The notes under the pieces: generated by a model
Database searches by the model: none
What the model was told of the DNA's origin: nothing
The model's input: only the letters and a program-made list of their open reading frames with translations
Translations under genes and position numbers: made by a program
Origin: Pegoplata infirma
Taxonomy: Eukaryota > Arthropoda > Insecta > Diptera > Anthomyiidae
DNA length: 64,000 nt
Assembly: GCA_963921195.1 (NCBI GenBank)
Contig: OY992540.1
Span: 22,456,262 to 22,520,261 of the forward strand
Direction of reading: 5' to 3'
Shown: positions 12,010 to 23,082 of the stretch, one piece after another
Numbering within the stretch: position 1 is the first letter of the stretch
Layout of the letters: each line of letters opens with the position of its first letter

Positions 12010-14043
12010 TTTTTTTTTTTTTTTAGTTAACACTTAGGGGATGCCCCCTACGAATGCAATGAATTGTGTTGGTATTGGGAAAATAGGTTATGAGGAAAAG
12101 GAAAGAGGGAGTAATATTTGTGGACATTTAATTTGACTTTTTCTAAATTGTAGCCGACTGGGAAGACTTCTGCCGGGAGTTTATTCCACATACGGCTAGT
12201 TCGACCGAGAAACGAATTTTCTCTGTAATGCGTTATGCGAGACATTGGATAGTCGACAACGAACGGATGTGAACTGCTGGAAAGGCGAGTACTACGGGCA
12301 TGCACCCGCGTCTCAGGTAAGAGTTCGCCCATCTCCGTTGAACACTTACCGTGGTAATATCGATAGAACAGTGACGCACAACCAACATTCCGACGATGCT
12401 CCAATGAGCCAATAGAGCTGTATACCCTACTGTCATTGATGAGCTTCAACGCACTCCTTTGCACCCGATCTAGAAGCTTCAAGATAGACCTTAAAGCACC
12501 TGCCCATTTATGGGAGTTGTATTCCATTTTCTGTTGGATATAGGCGGTATAAATAGTGAGGAGATCAGACGGAGTGAAGTAATTCTTGCACCGTTTTAAG
12601 AAACCAAGACACTTGAATGCTTCTTTCGACACTTGAAAAACATGTTGGTTCCAACGAACATTACATTGGATTTTCACGCCTAGAACCATGAATACATATG
12701 ACGCTGATTCCACAAGCCGTCTGTGGGTGAACATACAACATTGGGTCTAACGATAGGGTGACCATTTTTTCCAGAACTCAAATCAGTACACCCATTTTTT
12801 TCCTAGAAAAAATTCTGTTCTTGCTATAGAATAAAATATATGACCAATGTTTTTAGCTGTCAAAGATTTAAATTAGCATCAATTGTAGTTGTTTGAGGCC
12901 AACTAGTTTTACAGTAAAAACAACTGTTAAGAACAACTGATATTAGCTTTTGTAGTTGTTTTACAGAAAGTTGTAAAAAAGTAGTTGACCTCAAACAACT
13001 TCATAATAATTTTATTTCTTTAAAAAAACCTGCATATTCTAAGCACTTTTTCCTAAAGTTCTGCCATCTTTTCATTAAAGGGAACCTCCCAGATTATGAA
13101 CACATTTCTTAAAAAACTTTGATCTAGGATCGGTATTTATTTCAATAGGAAAAAACTTAGACTTTGTGTATATTTTTAGGAATAAATCCACTAAGACCCT
13201 GATGACTTTAGTAATCAAAACATCTCATCGATCCTATTCTTAAGACCCCACTCGGAGATTCTCGTAAGGTCGTTATTGAGTGTGTCATTTATGTTCCGCC
13301 TCATAGCTTCAACCGCAGTAAGGCTTGGTCTATGATTAAAGGAAAACGAATGACAAATGTTGCTGTCATTTGCGAAAGAATAGATAGAATTGGAAGTTAG
13401 ACCCAGGAGGTCGTTAAGAAAAATAAGAAAAAGTGTAGAGAAAGAACAGAGCCTTGCGGTACCCCTGAATTTAAATGAAACTCATCTGATGAGAACCCAT
13501 CTATAACAACACGGTCTCTGAGAAAGCTCGATATAAATCGAGAGAAATCACTACCGACACCAAACGCAATAAGTTTTGAAACGAGTGCACCGTGCCACAC
13601 ACGATGGAACGCTTTGGAAATATCTAAAGCAACCACTTTGCTTTCACCAAATTGGTGAATAGAACAACTCCAACGTTCCGAAAGAAACGCTAACAAGTCT
13701 CCCGTAGAACGACTCCTAGCCATATTGTCGATCATACAAAAGTGAATTAGACTCCAGATAATTTACCAAACTCCTGCCCGGTACGAGTAGCTAAATAATG
13801 CTGCCAAAGGACGACACAAAGACAATGTACAATTCTTCAGGACTACAGCCGTTACACCATCCGGCCTCGGGGACTTATTTATATTGAGATTTTTAAAATG
13901 ACCCCTAAAAATGGGAGATGGAGGATTAATATATTTTAAGAAAAGATAAACCACCATCAAATTTTACTGAAGACATGTTTTAACATTATTTACATCAGAA
14001 TTAGATTTTATACTTATTTTTTGACTTATTCAAATCGCAAAAA
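12010..14043 (-). pseudogene. LINE copy 2: RT and C-terminal region, flanked by 49-bp direct repeats
   Basis: Minus-strand copy of the same LINE as copy 1. From 5' to 3': a segment ending KSPRPDGVTAVVLKNC (about 13820-13960), an internal deletion of about 130 bp, the RT block STGDLLAFLSERW through SGVPQGSVLS (13440-13712), a non-LINE interruption (about 12753-13241), and a long in-frame C-terminal part (12048-12734) including NYFTPSDLLTIYTAYI and SRMWNKLPAEVFPVGYN. The 3' end has the same GGGGGCATCCCC hairpin and a poly(A) tract (T run at 12010-12024). A 49-bp direct repeat with one mismatch flanks it at 11962-12010 and 14044-14092. Several small deletions and a frameshift after the SGVPQGSVLS block disable it. 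Confidence 0.88.
12753..13241. repeat. Non-LINE interruption in LINE copy 2, with an internal palindrome
   Basis: The LINE sequence stops at ATTGGGTCTAACG and resumes at AAGACCCCACTCGG; about 24 bp of LINE are replaced. Inside, about 12882-12930 (GTAGTTGTTTGAGGCCAACT) and about 12952-13003 are inverted copies, giving a palindrome of about 120 bp. ATAGGGT at the left edge and its approximate complement at the right edge may be decayed termini. No target duplication was recognised. Confidence 0.55.
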
Positions 14044-14235
14044 ACAAGACGGTCTATATCAGCAATTTTACTGTGTCCAAAGTTACGATACTTAAACCAA
14101 TTTGACTCTTTAAGTCTGAGACAAGCTTTGTTAACCTTGCCTTTTTCAGAGAGATCAATTGTTAACAAGTGCGGATAGAGAGCAGTGTCTATTTTATTTT
14201 TGTGGTTTTAAGAAATTTGGTGGTAGGGACTCCTC
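14044..14235 (-). pseudogene. Upstream half of the RNase H-type LINE split by LINE copy 2
   Basis: It begins with the second copy of the 49-bp direct repeat and, on the minus strand, leads into the RNase H fragment at 11378-12009. The frame is too decayed for domains to be named, so the assignment rests on position and on continuity across the inserted LINE. Confidence 0.5.
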
Positions 14236-14978
14236 TCTTAGGTTAGATTTTAAGTGAATGCTAACGCTTCACTTCACCACAAATGCACTCACATAACAAA
14301 TACAGTTTCCCAAACCTGTAATGCGGTTGTCACTATCTTAATTCTGTTATTCCAACTGCAATGTAATTTTGACAACTGCTAGAGTTTGTGAAAACTGAAT
14401 GACCGGTTGTGTCAACCTCAAAAACAAGTTTGGAATATTTAAAGATTTGTTGTGTGAATTTGGATTCTTAGGTCCGTTGCGACATATCTCTTGCGTTGCG
14501 ACATATCTCAAGCAACTAATGAACAAACTAATGAACATTTTAATCATATTAACGAAAACTTTTACTAATTTAATCAATGATTTATTTAAATAATGTACCA
14601 TTTAACTTTCTTTCAGTGCACACTAGTTTGTTAATTTCTTTTTTTTTATTTTATCCATCTTCTTTATAGTACATGATATGCACGTATGCATATGGCTGCT
14701 TTTTAAGGTCCCCATCCATGTATGGTCAGTTGTGTCGGATAAGGTCAGCATTAGATATGAGGAACAAACAATGAACTAAGCCAACATCTAACAAAAGTTA
14801 CACACACGAGTATTCACAACAGAATAGAGACAGAGATGAGTGGGTGTGGTCATCAAAGATATATAACAAAGGATATCATGTTGTTTATACACTTGGTGAC
14901 GAGGAAAGTTTTTGAGGACTCAAAAATCAAGTACATTATACTTAATATAACCCTTCTAAAAGTTTATTAGAACTGGCC
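14236..14978. other. Noncoding stretch, nothing recognised
   Basis: Two overlapping short open frames on opposite strands occupy 14347-14601, but neither resembles a known domain. The direct repeat TTGCGACATATCTC occurs twice at about 14476-14508. Confidence 0.4.
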
Positions 14979-15145
14979 TGATCCAACAAGATCTAATTAT
15001 AGCAACAGTATCCGATCAGATCTATTAGATACGAGATTTGTCGTCAATTTCGAGATTTAATTAGATCTGATGAGTAATTGTTTCTGAACAGATCTCGAAA
15101 ATGGGGACTAATCTCGGATCCAACTGTTGTAATTAGATCTGAACA
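14979..15145. repeat. GATC-rich palindromic repeat
   Basis: AGATCTAATTATAGCAACAG near 14989-15008 is inverted at AACTGTTGTAATTAGATCT (about 15122-15140). Many AGATCT and GATC sites lie between. It resembles in style the GATC-rich element at 22672-23082, but terminal sequences could not be matched. Confidence 0.5.
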
Positions 15146-15204
15146 TATAAATCCATATCTAATAAATTGTTACACGGTAAGCTTACGAGATTTCGAATTT
15201 TATA

Positions 15205-15545
15205 GCAAAACTGGTCCAAAGATAGGACAAAAAGGATCATCGAATCCTACCTAACTGGACATTGAAACCTAAGGTACACCCTTAGTAAAATAAATCTATA
15301 TGACACGGGCACGTGTAGATTCTGCGAGTTAGAGGAGGAGACAGCAGAATATATTCTTTGTACATGCCCAGGACTGACTGGTAGAAAGCTTCGAAATCTG
15401 GTGGACACTTGATATCTTCGAATGACGTATGGAACTCCCTACCGAAAAGGATTCTCGGCTTTTTTTAGCAGCCTGAATATTTAAAGCACCAATTTCAGGC
15501 TGCACAAAGTCGAAGTGCATAGGGCCTCTTTAATCTCGTCTAATC
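15205..15545 (+). pseudogene. C-terminal Cys-rich fragment of an RNase H-type LINE
   Basis: The translated fragment reads ESYLTGH at about 15235-15255 and then CRFCELEEETAEYILCTCPG at about 15316-15375. The related protein at 20413-21131 reads CRRCDEPNTEETVEHILCQC at the same place; the histidine of that motif is tyrosine here. A stop lies shortly after ESYLTGH. The family is the I/R1-like group of LINEs; the upstream domains are absent. Decayed and non-functional. Confidence 0.65.
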
Positions 15546-16593
15546 TAATGTTGAATATAACTCCAGTATCTGTTCTATCATATTGTCCTGGACCACCAGT
15601 CCTTTTTATCCTCACTAACTATAATGCACATTTTCTATGTGACACTTTTTCTCTGGCATTATAACTCGTGGCATTATACAATTTTTTACTAGTTGTCTCT
15701 ACTGGCGTGAAACGTATTTTATTTTAGCACTGTGTGTGTGTTTGTGTGTGTGTCGTCCTCGGTCTCTTATACTGTCACAGTTGCCAACAGCCATCTTTAT
15801 ATTTTACAATTTTAACGAGTTAATACATGCCATGTAGGACAACAAATATGTATTCCGACTGGGTAACAAGTTGTTTATTCTTGGGCAAAAAAAGAAGAGA
15901 GTTTAAAAACAGCTCCTGCTCCTGACGTTTCTGTTGTTTTTGTTGCTGCTGATGCTGTTTATTAATCACATCTTGTCAGAGTGACAATACCAATTTTTAC
16001 ATTTTCATTTTATGGTGTTAGCCACTGGGTGACAGACATTAAATAATTAATATTGGTTTATTGTTGTAAGAAATTTAATTATGCATGTAGGAACACAAAG
16101 TTTTTACAATTTTATGAATAAATAATGAACAGAATTGATATTATTTGGAGTACAAAGCTTCAATGAAACATAATCTAGAGGAGTGAGAAATTTTGAAGTT
16201 TTTCGAAAGTTATAAAGTATAATTGGTGAGATCTTTGTTCAAGTAGATAATAACAAGAGAACATAAATGATTCTGGGATTTGATAAGGGAAATATCACCA
16301 TATTATAAGGACTGCTTTCTGTGATATATAAAGAATGTCCGAAATCGGTCATACGAAAATATAGGTCATACGAAAATACAAAAAAAAATGTTCGTATTTT
16401 TTTAGTTTTTACTTTTCTCCATTTTGTTTTATAAATTATCTTTCTCATATTTAGAAAAAACTTTTCGTCTTTTTAGTCCCAACTGGATTTGAACCTGGAA
16501 TATCCAGTTAGTCCCACACCTAAATACTTGTTCCAAACTTTATTTCAAAACTGTTTGTCTATTTATTACTTTTGTTCTACTTGTAAGATTTTG
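15546..16593. other. Noncoding AT-rich stretch, nothing recognised
   Basis: Contains a short TG run (about 15728-15752) and A/T homopolymers. No gene, RNA or repeat boundary could be supported. Confidence 0.45.
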
Positions 16594-18402
16594 AAATAAG
16601 TCCCCGGGACCGGATGTGGTTACGGCTATAGTCCTGAAGAATTGTGCATTGTCGTTATCTCGTCCTTTGGCAGCATTATTTAGCTACACGTGCCGGTTAG
16701 GAGTTTTTCCCTCTTGCTGGAAGGTGGCCAACGTTCAGCCAATCCCAAAAAAGGGTGAGGCTACAAACCCTGAAAATTACCGCCCAATAGCAATATGTTC
16801 TATTCTCTCGAAAGTCATGGAGAGCATGACCAATCAACACTTGGTAAATTTTCTGGAGTCCAATTCACTTTTGTGTGATCGACAATATGGCTTTACGGAA
16901 GACCTGTTAGCGTTTCTTTCGGAACGTTGGAGTCGTTCTATTCACCAATTCGGTGAAAGCAAAGTAGTTGCCCTAGATGTTTCTACAGCGTTTGATCGTA
17001 TGTGGCACGGTGCACTTGTTTCAAAACTTATTGCGTTTGGTGTCGGTAGTGATTTCTCTCGATTTATATCGAGTTTCTCAGAGACCGATCTATACGAGTT
17101 GTTATAGATGGGTTCTCATCAGATAAGTTTCGTTTAAATTCAGGGGTACCGCAAGGCTCTGTTCTTTCTCCTACACTTTTTCTTAACGACCTCCTGGGTC
17201 TAACTTCCAATCCTATCTATTCTTTCGCAGATGACAGAAACATTTGTCATTCATTTTCCTTTAATCATAGACCAAACCTTACTGAGGTTGAGGCTATGAG
17301 GCAGAACATAAATGACACACTCAATCATGACCTTACGACAATCTCCAAGTGGGGTCTTGCGAATCGGGTCGATTTTAATGCTCGTAAGACCCAATGTTGT
17401 ATGTTGACCCACAGACGGATTGTTGAATCAGCGTCATATGTATCCATGGGTGGTATAGCTATTGAGGAATCAGACACTCTTGATGTTGTAGGCATGAGGA
17501 TCCAATGTGATTTTCGCTGGAACCAACATGTTTTTCAAGTGTCGAAAAAAGCATTCAAGTGTCTTTGTTTCTTAAAACGGTGCACAAATTACTTCACTCC
17601 ATCTGATCTCCTCACTATTTATACCGCCTATATCCGACCATTTTCCATATCTGGGCAGGTGCTTCAAGGTCTATCTTGAAGCTTCTGGACCGGGTTCAAA
17701 AGAGTGCGTTGAAGCTCATCAATGATAGTAGGGTATGCAGCTCTACTGATTCATTGGAGCATCGTCGGAATGTGGGTTGTGCGACATTGTTCTATCGATA
17801 TTACCACACAGAAAATAATATGGAGGAAACTAATTTGAGTAATCACTTGTTTAAATTTAAAAACAAAAATTGAGTAATTTTTTAATTGACGCAATTAAAA
17901 ATTTACTCAAAAATTTTAAAAAAAATTTAAGTAAATAATTTAATAAAAATTTAATATTTTTTTTATTTTTTTTTAAACTCTCATAGTTTTTTGAATTCTC
18001 GTTTAGTTTATAGTTTTTTGTGTATGTATATGAAAGTTTGTAATCGTCTTTATAAAATTTTCCTATGTTTTTGAGACATAAATATGTTTGGTAAAGTTTG
18101 AAAAAACAAGTTTTTTGTTTTTTTTTTGTAAAAAAAATTAAAACTTTTTTAAACTTAAAAAAAAAAAAATAAATAGATAAATTTTGAGTAAATGTTTAAT
18201 TGTGTCCATTAAAAATAAATTTTTTTTCAAATATTTAATAAATTTTTATTAAAAATTTACTCATTACTATTAAATCGTTTACTGGTGCAAAATTGAGTAA
18301 TTTTTTACTCAATAGTATTAAAAATTTACTCAAATATTTTTTTTATTTTTTTCTGTGCACGGTATGTGTTCAGTTGAGATGGGCGAACTCATTCCTGAAA
18401 CG
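16594..18402 (+). pseudogene. LINE copy 3: longest RT portion, split by a MITE
   Basis: The same LINE as copies 1 and 2, starting further upstream. An in-frame part (16616-17080) reads the block KKGEATNPENYRPIAICSIL followed by the RT palm block VVALDVSTAFDRMWH. A 1-nt loss near 17080 shifts the frame. SGVPQGSVLSPTLFL then YSFADDRN (about 17215-17240) follow, so this copy keeps the catalytic FADD that copy 1 has lost. A 9-nt in-frame deletion lies after TLFL. The segment at 17296-17679 runs through LLTIYTAYI, another shift leads to LLDRVQKSALKLIND, and a MITE (17807-18357) interrupts the reading. The LINE continues for 45 bp afterwards and stops at 18402 against other repeat DNA. The 3' end is missing. 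Confidence 0.88.
17807..18357. mobile_element. Complete MITE with CACAGAAAA termini, inserted in LINE copy 3
   Basis: The termini are CACAGAAAA at 17807 and TTTTCTGTG ending at 18357. Removing the element restores the LINE sequence TTACCACGGTA seen in copy 1 at about 10310, leaving a 2-bp CA (or 3-bp CAC) duplication. The interior is AT-rich with repeated TTTACTCAA and TTGAGTAA motifs and no transposase. A truncated copy lies at 238-627. The superfamily cannot be decided from a 2-3-bp duplication. Confidence 0.85.
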
Positions 18403-18535
18403 CCTTTTTAAACGCCCATATCTTCCAAAGTATTGATTTTATTGATAAGCAGAGACAACCTAACCTTAAAATCGTCTCTTTTATATATATTTTAAGTTTC
18501 AGGCAAATCGGTTAATAAGGGTTGAGACACTTCTC
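18403..18535. repeat. Solo terminus of the foldback family at 25507-26584
   Basis: AACGCCCATATCTTCCAAAG followed by TATTGAT matches the right terminus at about 26558-26584, then runs into the CTAACCTTAAAAT segment shared with 3290-3412. It lies between two LINE fragments. Confidence 0.6.
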
Positions 18536-19335
18536 TTGTTAGATGCGAAGAACTTCTTCACGAACAGCTTCTTCGTGCTAAAGTTGTGTCGGCTCTTCGG
18601 GCAGTAATAGCTTTTGGTCGTTTGTTAAAAGGGTTAGTGAAAATTCTACTTCTTCTATCCCCACCCTTTTACAAGACGACCAAGTGTTCACTAAAACGAT
18701 TGATAAAGCTAAGCTCCGAAACTGACTCTTTTTAAGAAACTTTTTTTTCGAAAGCAATCAAACACTGCCCGAAATCGAGAGAGTATCCTATTTTATGCTC
18801 AAGATTTTTTTTTCGTGCTCGTGCAGTTAAAAGGGTTCTTAACGTAAATAATTCACAAAGGTGGATTGGTATACCAGCACTTGTGCTGAAATAGTGCTGT
18901 TCGACGTTAGCACGTCAACTAGCTAACCTTTTTATTATACCGTGCCATATGGCAGTCTTTCCGCTTGTTGGGAGGATTTCAATGTGCAGCCCATGCATTA
19001 AAAGGGTGCTGATAATTACCGCACAATCGCAATATGCTCTGCGCTCTCGGAGGTGATGGAGAGTGTGGTAAATTTCCATCTTGTGAGCTATCTGGAGGCA
19101 AACTTTCTTTCAAATGATCGACAGTATGGTTGTCGCAGAACTCGTTCTTCGGGAGACCTTCTGGCGTTCCTTTCAGAACGTTGGAGTTGTGCGATCCATC
19201 ATTTTGGATAAAGTAAAGTGGTTGCTCTGGATATTTCCAAGGCGTTTGATTGTGTGTGGCACGGCGAGCTCATATTGGTAATGACTTCTCTCGATTTAAT
19301 TCGAGCTTTCTCAGAGATCGTTCTTGATCACCATA
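18536..19335 (+). pseudogene. Highly decayed LINE fragment, pre-RT linker and start of RT
   Basis: Short translated blocks match the LINE order in shifting frames: REELLHEQLLRAK near 18550, a linker ending IPTLLQDDQVFTK near 18655-18695, then nucleotide similarity to the CGGGAGACCTGTTAGCGTTT block at about 19150-19175 and the AAGGCGTTTGATTGTGTGTG palm block at about 19235-19260. It ends in the region matching the FLRDRS block. Frameshifts and stops are dense. It is an older, different insertion from copy 3. Confidence 0.7.
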
Positions 19336-20177
19336 AATACTGGTAATATAAACTTGCTTTTTGAAATGCAGGATACTCCATTGAAACAAATTCCGGGCTA
19401 AATGGGATAATTTAAATTTTACTGTTTAAATTATAATTATTTAAACAGTTTTGCGAAAAATTAACCATTTACAGATTAAGTAATGGAAAATTAAATTGTA
19501 TGTTAATTTCAAAATTTCTCTGAATTATCTTAAAGTTTTTGAATCACCCTGTTAAAAATAACGAAAAAAAATGTATGCAATTTATGCTGTAAAATCCCAC
19601 TTGTGTTTAAATCAAGCATAACGATGATAGATTCACTCACTCAAAGAAATCACTGGATATCATACATCAAAGCCCATGCCAATATGAAAAGATGTACCAA
19701 ATCCTTATGGAATGTATGTTCTCCATACTTTTTTTTCTTCCCTCTACTGTTGTTTTCTTTAGGATGTGAAGTGATTTGATATTGACACTGGTAAACATGT
19801 AAAATTTCAATATGCAAGAGGAAAAATAAAAGAAGCACTACTACCAGGGTAAAGGAGTTTTAAGCAAAAAATACAGAGAATTAAAAAATAAAACTAAACA
19901 ATATGGGTAGATAAAAACTACGCACGCAAAAAAAATATATATGCAAAATAGCAAATCCCATAAAAAACATGTTGATCTAGTTCCAATAAACTATGATGCA
20001 AAGGTATTTCCTTTATACAACAAACAAGTTGGATTTTTTTTTTTGTTTATATCCTTTGGAAAGAAATGGGAAGGTATATTAAATTTAGCGTTTTGTTTGT
20101 AACACTAAAAAATATATAGTAGTTAAGCAAATCCATGGGAAATTTAACTTCGTAAATAATTAAAAACTTTTTTTTTT
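19336..20177. other. Noncoding AT-rich stretch, nothing recognised
   Basis: Only A/T homopolymers and short non-homologous open frames were seen. Confidence 0.45.
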
Positions 20178-21905
20178 TTGATAAGTACTTTTGGAGATAT
20201 GGGCGTTTAAAAAAGCGCTCTTTTGACAATATTGACTTTTAGACATTTTTTTAAAATTTTTTTACTCGGAAACCGTAACTCGTACGAAAAAACTTATAAA
20301 AACAATATTGTAGATAAAATTATGAAAATTCAAAACTTTTTTAAATTTTTTTTTTAAATTTCAACAAAGAATTTTGAAAACAATATTTGAATGTCCCTTT
20401 TTCCTGGGAAGGTTAGGTTAGAGGTGGCGGAGTCAAAGACTCCTCACATAGACCGGATGGTCCATAGCGAAACCACAATAATTCCTCAGCGACGCTGATA
20501 GAATGCATTTGTCCTCATCGCGAATTGTACTATTTGCCTTAGGTCGACATTCGAAACCGTTTCCAAGCTCTCGAAGTCATGTCTGCCTAAAATGTGCAGT
20601 CGGGTTCTGGCCAAAGCAGGACATTGGCAAAGAATATGTTCGACCGTTTCTTCAGTGTTAGGTTCATCGCACCTTCTACAGCTTGCATCAGAAATAAGTC
20701 CCATCTTCTTTCTATGATAACCTATTAGGCAGTGTCCGGTGATCACTCCAGTAAGTACACGGCAGTTCCATCTAGTGAGTGAGAGTAAGTATTCAGTTTT
20801 TCTTAGATTGTAGCATGCCCACAATCTTCTACTAATCGCACTTGTTGTTAACTCTCTCCACTTTCTATTAGCCATTGCAGTGTTTTGAATGTCGCGTAGC
20901 GATCTGAAGTGCTGGATTGGTGGATCAATATGCACAGAAATACCAATACCATCAGCACCTTGTTTCACGAGCTCGTCCGCTCTCTCGTTTCCTTGAATAC
21001 CTATGTGACCTGGTACCCATATTAGTTTCACCTTTTTCATACTCCCTAAACTTTGTAAGTTCTCGAAGCATTCGAAAACTACTTTCGACTTGATGTAAAA
21101 GCTTTTAAGAGCTCTGTAATCGGTGGCAATATCCTGGGAAGGACACCATGGATTTCCAAAAGCAAAATTTTGTTTTAAAGTTTGGAATGTCCTTTTAACG
21201 CTGTTAAAATTTCAAAGAGGTGTCTTTTCCTATTGTTGAGCAATAAATTTTCAAAGTTTGTTAGAGAGCAAATATTTGATTTTTTTTTAAATTTTGGCAA
21301 AAAATCAAAAAATTTTGCTTTATCATCAATTTTAAAAATTTATTGCTTGACAACGCGAAAAAACACCTCCCTTAAATTCTAACAGCGTTAAAAGGACATT
21401 CTAAACTTTAATAAAAAATTTTGATTTTGGAAATCCATGGTGTCCTTGATAGGATAAAAGGACATTCCAATATTGTTTTAAAAAGTTTTTGATTAATTTT
21501 TTGATAAATTTTTTTTTTTCCTAAATTTTAAATCTTTATAATTTTATCAACAATATTGTCGCAAAAGTTTTTACTTTTTAAAAAAGCACAAACAAACTGT
21601 CTAAAGCCAACTACATATATGATTTTTTGCCAAAATTTTGAAAAAAAAATCAAATATTTGGCTCTCCAACAAACTTTGAAAATTTATTGCTCAACAATAT
21701 GAAAAAACACCTCCCTGAAATTTTAACTTCGTAAAAAGGGCATTCTAAACTTTAAAATAAAATTTTGCTTTTGGAAATCCACGGTGTCCTTCCCGGGAAA
21801 AAAGTACACTCAAATATTGCTTTCAAAATTTTTTGTTGAAATTTTTGAAAAATTTTGAAAAAAAATTTCCCCTTTTTTTTGAAATTTGGTTTTGGGGGGG
21901 GGAAT
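20178..21905. mobile_element. Foldback-type repeat (ATATGGGCGTTTAAAAA family), copy 1, split by a LINE
   Basis: The left end, TTTTGGAGATATGGGCGTTT, is the reverse complement of the right end of copy 2 near 26560-26580. The arm continues through a CTCGGAAACCGTA block and TTTTTCCTGGGAAGG, where a LINE is inserted (20413-21131). It resumes at ACACCATGGATTTCC and then holds at least three alternating forward and inverted modules (21143-21260, 21330-21450, 21640-21830) around GTTGAGCAATAAATTTTCAA and its complement. No coding capacity. Confidence 0.75.
20413..21131 (-). pseudogene. 5'-truncated RNase H-type LINE insertion
   Basis: An open frame from about 21131 down to 20486 (minus strand; a methionine lies at 21040) encodes the end of an RNase H domain. 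KLIWVPGHIGIQGNERADEL carries the final histidine and aspartate region of RNase H, and a C-terminal CRRCDEPNTEETVEHILCQC Cys/His cluster follows. This layout is known from I/R1/LOA-type LINEs, where RNase H follows the RT. RT and the first RNase H motifs are absent through 5' truncation. The 3' end is TAACCTAACC rather than poly(A). An 11-bp target duplication, TCCTGGGAAGG, flanks it at 20402-20412 and 21132-21142. The frame is undamaged over 646 nt, so this is a fairly young insertion. Confidence 0.88.
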
Positions 21906-22671
21906 TCCCCTTCCCCTCAGCCTATCAAATACTCAATTTTGTGGATCACATCTCCTTTGTAAATCCTCATTGTAGGGAATATATAAAATTCATCGTTACC
22001 GATTAAGTAAAACACACTTGAGCTTGTTTTCCTCTTGTGTTATTTTTACAAAAAGTTTTACCCACTACGATGATGACGATGCCACCCGCTTAAACCTTAT
22101 CGTTTCCTGTTTATTATTGGTAGAATACGTATCCGCACTAACTCGGTTTACCCGTTGTGTTTGTGTATTCATGGTTCTTTACATGGGTTTGCGTGTTATA
22201 TTGATTTCTAGCAATACCTACATGACGATGATGATGATGGAGACATAGTACACTACCACCACCATTACAAGATGAAGGAATGATGTAAATGTAAGTGTAT
22301 TTGTGTGTGTGCACGTTACGTTTTTTTATGCATTGGGATTTCCGCACTGTTTTGCATTTGTAGCCAAAGGAATTGTATGTTATTGCATTGCGTTTTAAGT
22401 TAAGCTTTACAGTTTTACGATATCGTTTGCAAATGTTGTTAAGTTTTTCTTGTTGTTTTTTTAAACAGTATCAGTGTTTTTTTCTTTTCGGTGTCTTTTT
22501 TCTAGGGTATAGGGTAAAATTGCTATGTTGATTCATATGCAACATTGGTTTCATAATTCGTTTAAAACTTGATAAGATCAAATATGATATTTTTATATAT
22601 GTATAACTATATCTGAATGTATATTCTTGTATCTGAGCATATCAAATTAGATCCTGCATTTATCCAAATTT
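21906..22671. other. Noncoding stretch with simple-sequence tracts
   Basis: A run of G lies near 21893-21902, a GATGATGACGATG tract near 22070 and another near 22226. Two overlapping opposite-strand open frames (22018-22347) have no recognisable domain and were not called. Confidence 0.4.
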
Positions 22672-23082
22672 ACCCGGCAAAAAAAAATAATTATACGGCG
22701 CCATATATCATTTGATCTCAAAAATGGAGGATCCAAAAATATATGATTATATCTTATTAGATCAATGTTGATATAATTAGATCTAATTATATCCCAAAAA
22801 ATGGGATTTATCTAATTTGATATTATAAAAAAATAGATCTAATAAGATCTAATAATATATCATTATATCTTATTAGATCTAATATGATCTTTAATATCAA
22901 ATTAGCTAAAATTCACCGTTCCATTTTTGGGATATAATTATAGCTAATTATATCAAATTTGATCGAATAAGATATAATCATGTATTTTTTGGATCCTCCA
23001 TTTGTGGGATTAAATGATTGATCAATTTACATATAATTTTATTAAAAAATATATTATTATACCAAAACTTTTTTACTCGGTT
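22672..23082. mobile_element. Palindromic GATC-rich MITE
   Basis: The left end reads ACCCGGCAAAAAAAAATAAT; the right end reads TTTTTTACTCGGTT, its approximate complement. Inside, AATGGAGGATCCAAAAATAT (about 22725) is inverted at about 22978-23002 as TTTTTTGGATCCTCCATTTG. Many AGATCTAATAAGATC-like segments make almost the whole 410 bp able to fold. No transposase and no clear target duplication. Confidence 0.7.
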
